NCBI RefSeq assembly: GCF_002530675.1
Contig: NZ_PCMX01000014.1
Location: 1-38,174, forward strand
Direction of reading: 5' to 3'
DNA length: 38,174 nt
Origin: Flavobacterium columnare NBRC 100251 = ATCC 23463
GTDB taxonomy: Bacteria > Bacteroidota > Bacteroidia > Flavobacteriales > Flavobacteriaceae
The translations under genes were made by a program, and so were the position numbers. This document shows, piece after piece, positions 32,566-38,174 of the stretch (positions within the stretch are counted from its first letter, which is position 1; every line of letters begins with the position of its first letter). Under the pieces are notes generated by a model. It was not told the DNA's origin, made no database searches, and saw nothing but the letters and a program-made list of their open reading frames with translations.

Positions 32566-33257
32566 GCTTCTAATACACGCATTAGCTCCTCTTTTTTGTT
32601 GCGGCTCAAAGGTATTTTTGTAACACCAATTTCGGCAAATTTGCTATTAAATTTTTCTATTTTGTCAATATTAATAATAAAAGATTTATGCACACGAACA
32701 AATTTTTCTTTTGAAAGATCTTTTTCAAAAGACTTCATGGTAGATAGAACAAGGTGGCTATCTTCTTCTGTAACTATTTTTACATAATCCCCAAAAGCTT
32801 CAATCCACTTTATTTTAGAAGTATATACTTTTAGCTTTTTTAAATTACTTTTGATATAAATGTGTTCGCCCTCTTCCTCGGTGTTATGATCTTTTCTGAG
32901 CATGTGTAAATCCATGGCTCTTTTGACCGCAATGTTAAAACGCTCTTTAGTAAGGGGTTTTTGTAAATAATCAGTAGCCTCATAATCAAAAGCTTTTAGT
33001 GCATATTCAGCTTTAGCAGTGATGAAAATAATTTGAGGTTTTTCTTTTAAACCATCTAATAGATTAAAACCATTAATAATAGGCATTTCTATGTCTAAAA
33101 ATAATAAGTCTACCTCGTTTACAGCTAAACAACCTTTAGTTTCAACAGCATTTGAAAATTCACCTACTAGGTTCAAATAGGGGTGTGCTTCTACTAGTTT
33201 AGTTACTAAAATTCTTTGGATAGAGCTGTCGTCTACCACAATACAATTCAACTTCAT
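32562..33257 (-). CDS. LytTR-family DNA-binding response regulator
   Basis: 231 residues. The receiver domain is at ~1-120: acidic pair DD9-10, phospho-acceptor Asp55 in LLFLDIEMP, Thr in FITAKAEYAL, and Lys in YLQKPL. The LytTR DNA-binding domain is at ~130-231, with KIKWIEAFGDYVKI, then FVRVHKSFIINIDKI. It regulates genes after phosphorylation by a sensor kinase, but no histidine kinase is next to it, so it is an orphan. Its stop codon (32562-32564) overlaps that of priA on the other strand. Confidence 0.93.
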   Translation of the reverse strand: MKLNCIVVDDSSIQRILVTKLVEAHPYLNLVGEFSNAVETKGCLAVNEVDLLFLDIEMPIINGFNLLDGLKEKPQIIFITAKAEYALKAFDYEATDYLQKPLTKERFNIAVKRAMDLHMLRKDHNTEEEGEHIYIKSNLKKLKVYTSKIKWIEAFGDYVKIVTEEDSHLVLSTMKSFEKDLSKEKFVRVHKSFIINIDKIEKFNSKFAEIGVTKIPLSRNKKEELMRVLEA

Positions 33258-33262
33258 GGGAA

Positions 33263-33318
33263 ACAGTTTAAAATAGATTGGACGGTTAAAAATAGTTTAT
33301 TTTTTTTTACTGTCCAAT
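33263..33318 (-). promoter_or_regulatory. Repeats in the leader of the LytTR gene
   Basis: ACAGTTTAA (33263-33271) and ACGGTTAAA (33282-33290) are near-identical direct repeats, 19 bp apart, similar to LytTR-type binding half-sites. ATTGGACGGT (33277-33286) is matched inversely by ACTGTCCAAT (33309-33318), one mismatch. They sit immediately upstream of the LytTR start. Autoregulation is an inference. Confidence 0.35.
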
Positions 33319-33364
33319 TATTTTCGTGAAAATCAGTTGTTTCGTCGAAAAATAGGGAAAAATA

Positions 33365-33395
33365 TTTGCTGTTTAAAATAAAGTTATTACTTTTG
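33365..33395 (+). promoter_or_regulatory. Promoter of rpsF-rpsR-rplI
   Basis: TTTG (33365-33368), 19 nt, then TACTTTTG (33388-33395): an exact match to the flavobacterial promoter consensus. It leaves a leader of about 30 bases, so there is no room for a long S6:S18 leader RNA. Confidence 0.75.
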
Positions 33396-33428
33396 CACCC
33401 AATTTTATAACAAATAAATTTTATTACT

Positions 33429-33770
33429 ATGAATCATTATGAAACTGTTTTCATCTTGAATCCCGTTTTATCTGAAACTCAGGTAAAGGAAACAGTAAGC
33501 AAATTTGAAGATTTTTTAACTTCAAAAGGTGCTAAAATTGTTGCTAAAGAGGATTGGGGATTGAAAAAATTAGCGTACGAAATCCAAAACAAAAAATCTG
33601 GATTTTACCAATTAATCCAATTTGAAGCTTCTAGCGAAGTTTTAGCTGGTTTAGAAATCGAGTACAGACGTGATGAGCGTATCATGCGTTTCCTAACAGT
33701 AAGTTTAGATAAACACGCTGTAGCTTGGGCTGAGAGAAGAAGAGAGAAGTTAAAAACTAAAAAAGCTTAA
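33429..33770 (+). CDS. rpsF: 30S ribosomal protein S6
   Basis: 113 residues. Family start [21 protein letters not shown] and the characteristic [15 protein letters not shown] near the end. It binds S18 in the small-subunit platform. First gene of the S6-S18-L9 operon, with a strong promoter and only 5 nt before rpsR. Confidence 0.98.
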   Translation: MNHYETVFILNPVLSETQVKETVSKFEDFLTSKGAKIVAKEDWGLKKLAYEIQNKKSGFYQLIQFEASSEVLAGLEIEYRRDERIMRFLTVSLDKHAVAWAERRREKLKTKKA

Positions 33771-33775
33771 TTGAT

Positions 33776-34072
33776 ATGTCTACAATTGAACAATCTGCAA
33801 AAGGAAAAAAAGACGGAGATATCAGATATTTAACGCCTTTAAACATTGATACGAACAAACAAAAAAAATATTGTCGTTTCAAAAAATCAGGAATCAAGTA
33901 TGTAGATTACAAAGATGCTGATTTCTTATTAAAATTTGTAAATGAGCAAGGTAAAATCCTTCCTCGTCGTTTAACAGGAACTTCTTTAAAATACCAAAGA
34001 AAAGTATCTGTAGCGGTAAAAAGAGCTCGCCACTTAGCTTTAATGCCATACGTAGCGGATTTATTAAAATAA
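33776..34072 (+). CDS. rpsR: 30S ribosomal protein S18
   Basis: 98 residues, with a flavobacterial N-terminal extension (about 25 residues) before the core [18 protein letters not shown] and the RNA-binding end [28 protein letters not shown]. Forms a heterodimer with S6. A 68-base spacer with a short hairpin separates it from rplI. Confidence 0.98.
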   Translation: MSTIEQSAKGKKDGDIRYLTPLNIDTNKQKKYCRFKKSGIKYVDYKDADFLLKFVNEQGKILPRRLTGTSLKYQRKVSVAVKRARHLALMPYVADLLK

Positions 34073-34140
34073 TAACTAACAAATAGGTTGTTGGTTTCCT
34101 CCATAAGGAACCTAACTTCTAAAATTAAAAGGACAACAAC

Positions 34141-34584
34141 ATGGAACTTATCTTAAGACAAGACGTTCAAAATTTAGGATTTAAAGATGATATCGTAACG
34201 GTTAAACCAGGTTATGGTCGTAACTTTTTGATCCCTCAAGGATTTGCAGTATTAGCTACTCCATCTGCAAAGAAGGTTTTAGCTGAAAATTTAAAGCAAA
34301 AAGCACATAAAGAAGCTAAAATTGTAGCAGATGCGAAAGCGAAAGCAGAAGCTATTAAGGCTTTAGAAATTAAAATTACTGCTAAAGCAGGTGGCGAAAA
34401 ATTATTCGGATCTGTAACAAGTGCTGATTTAGCTCAAGTTTTAGAGAAAAATGGCCACGCTATCGAGAAAAAATTCATCACTTCAGGGGTAATTAAAAGA
34501 ATTGGTAAATACAGTGCTACTATTCGTTTACACCGCGAAGTTATCGTTGACTTACCATTTGAAATTGTAGCGGAACAAGCTTAA
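34141..34584 (+). CDS. rplI: 50S ribosomal protein L9
   Basis: 147 residues. The N-terminal domain has MELILRQDVQNLGFKDDIVTVKPGYGRNFLIPQG, the known L9 signature; a long helical linker rich in Ala/Lys and the C-terminal domain (GEKLFGSVTSADLAQVL) follow. Binds 23S rRNA near L1. Last gene before a strong terminator. Confidence 0.98.
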   Translation: MELILRQDVQNLGFKDDIVTVKPGYGRNFLIPQGFAVLATPSAKKVLAENLKQKAHKEAKIVADAKAKAEAIKALEIKITAKAGGEKLFGSVTSADLAQVLEKNGHAIEKKFITSGVIKRIGKYSATIRLHREVIVDLPFEIVAEQA

Positions 34585-34604
34585 TTTTAAAAACGATATT
34601 TTTT

Positions 34605-34631
34605 AAAAGTCCCTTTTTGGGACTTTTTTTT
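34605..34631 (+). terminator. Rho-independent terminator after rplI
   Basis: AAAAGTCCC (34605-34613) and GGGACTTTT (34619-34627) form a 9-bp stem with a 5-nt loop, followed by a T-run to 34631. Classical form. Confidence 0.92.
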
Positions 34632-34663
34632 ATTTTTACCATAAATAATTAAAATTTATTGAC

Positions 34664-35134
34664 TTGAAATATAAGAGACTTACCAAAGAACAATTGGATT
34701 CCTTACATCAGGAATTTGCCAATTTTTTGGCTACTCAGCAAATAGATAAAGCCGAGTGGGATCAGTTAAAAATATACAATCCCGAAGTAGCCGAACAAGA
34801 ATTAGATGTTTTTTCTGATCTAATATGGGAGGGTGTATTGAAAAGCGCAAAATTTATAGAGCATTTTTCAAAAAGACATATTTTTTTGTTCCATTGTCAG
34901 GAGTATTTCATGCAAACTATTGTTATCAAGGCTCTAAGTACAGAAGTAGACTTTTTGACTAATGATGGGTTAAAATGGTTAGGGGACCATTTATTTACAG
35001 AAAAAGTAGAACTTTTACGAGGAAAAAAAGAATATAAGCAAGAGCGTAATAATGAGCTATTTGGACTCATAGAACAAGGAGCTATACTAAGTGATGGACA
35101 ACTTTATATGCAAATAAATGGGATCATTGAGTGA
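34664..35134 (+). CDS. DUF6495-type conserved flavobacterial protein
   Basis: 156 residues, cytoplasmic, no membrane span, no known catalytic motif. It begins with a TTG codon at 34664 (MKYKRLTKEQLDSLHQEF); an in-frame TAA lies just upstream and no ATG precedes it, and the first residues are the conserved family start, so TTG is taken as real. Conserved in Flavobacteriia as the DUF6495 family; function unknown. It lies after the rplI terminator and before ligA and has its own hairpin terminator. Confidence 0.75.
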   Translation: MKYKRLTKEQLDSLHQEFANFLATQQIDKAEWDQLKIYNPEVAEQELDVFSDLIWEGVLKSAKFIEHFSKRHIFLFHCQEYFMQTIVIKALSTEVDFLTNDGLKWLGDHLFTEKVELLRGKKEYKQERNNELFGLIEQGAILSDGQLYMQINGIIE

Positions 35135-35138
35135 TTTT

Positions 35139-35159
35139 TTTGCTTTACTATAATTAAAT

Positions 35160-35170
<11 letters not shown>
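35139..35170 (+). promoter_or_regulatory. Probable ligA promoter, embedded in the preceding terminator
   Basis: TTTG (35139-35142), 20 nt, then TATTTTAG (35163-35170), one base off TAnnTTTG. The -7 element lies over the left arm of the terminator hairpin (35160-35166), so a transcript starting near 35175 would lack that arm. Confidence 0.45.
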
Positions 35171-37882
<2,712 letters not shown>

Positions 37883-37950
37883 ATTATAATAAATCGTCGT
37901 TTAAAACTATTTTAATTAACGGAATATGGTCAAAAATAGTTGGTAGATTT

Positions 37951-38174
37951 TTAATCTAAATAGATGATATTTGAATATCTAATCAAAGAGGAAGTTGGCT
38001 CTGTTGAGGAGTAGCCAACAGCAATTGCTTTGAAGAGTACAGGGAAATAAACCATTAATTTAGTCTGTCCTTTTTTTTCTTTTTTGGGTTTAGAGCTGCT
38101 TCTAAGCCGAAATACTTGTTTTAATCGAGTTTTCAGACGTACAACGAGTAAAACCGGCTCACATAAAAAATATG
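37951..38174 (-). other. Open 3' part of an unidentified minus-strand frame
   Basis: 74 codons without a stop, ending at the TAA at 37951-37953 and running off the right edge, so the start is not visible. The visible part reads LLVVRLKTRLKQVFRLRSSS, then a basic patch, then VLFKAIAVGYSSTEPTSSL, and closes IRYSNIIYLD. Such a length is unusual by chance in this AT-rich DNA, but the composition (Arg/Lys/Ser runs) is also like translated repeat DNA. GTTGGCT (37994-38000) and AGCCAAC (38013-38019) form a hairpin within it. Not assigned to a family. Confidence 0.3.

Noticed and set aside
33396..33428. Possible S6:S18 leader RNA before rpsF
   Set aside because: Only about 30 bases lie between the promoter and the ATG and no conserved stem is seen.

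Overview
The window is a piece of an AT-rich chromosome from the Flavobacteriaceae, most likely the genus Flavobacterium. Several things point there: two secreted proteins with gliding/type IX (type B) sorting domains, the flavobacterial promoter pattern (TTTG, about 19 nt, TAnnTTTG), a cluster-free nadC-yihY-DUF2147-priA run, a DUF6495-type protein, and weak or absent Shine-Dalgarno sequences. Species cannot be fixed from sequence reading alone.

Layout. 1-134: the 5' end of an IS982-family element pointing out of the window. 180-9559 (minus strand): hemN; ftsE followed after 2 nt by a secreted protein with two SPOR-like repeats; ctaA; a CCA-adding-type tRNA nucleotidyltransferase; a Sua5/YrdC tRNA-modification gene; and two glycosyltransferase-like genes of more AT-rich character. 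9811-10678: a decayed second IS982 copy that contains a G+C-rich hairpin. 10740-14602 (minus): an SDR-type oxidoreductase preceded by two MarR-like operators; a three-gene set (catalase-like haem protein, DoxX, DUF2834) preceded by a perfect 30-bp palindrome; a MITE-like repeat; and a DUF2231-like membrane protein. 14662-18851: an LTA-synthase-family sulfatase, yaaA and asd. 19250-20401 (minus): an ECF sigma factor with a membrane protein that may be its anti-sigma partner. 20762-27528 (minus): two consecutive large type IX-secreted adhesin-like proteins. 27841-32565 (plus): nadC, yihY, DUF2147, priA. 32562-33257 (minus): an orphan LytTR response regulator. 33429-37882 (plus): rpsF-rpsR-rplI, a DUF6495-type gene, ligA and a YhhN-like membrane protein. 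The last 290 bases hold the open 3' part of an unidentified minus-strand reading frame.

Most of the window is ordinary housekeeping. The parts worth a second look are regulatory. hemN and ctaA, both haem/respiration genes, each carry a Crp/Fnr-type palindrome whose centre lies exactly 36.5 nt upstream of the last base of the -7 element, the geometry of a class II activator site. Other unusual items are the operator palindromes around 11.45 kb and 13.5 kb, the overlap of a terminator with the probable ligA promoter, the coupling of ftsE to a SPOR-like secreted protein, and decayed IS982 and MITE-like repeats. I did not find a CRISPR array, a tRNA or rRNA gene, a prophage, or a recognisable defence system. 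Nothing here is convincingly an entirely new enzymatic system.
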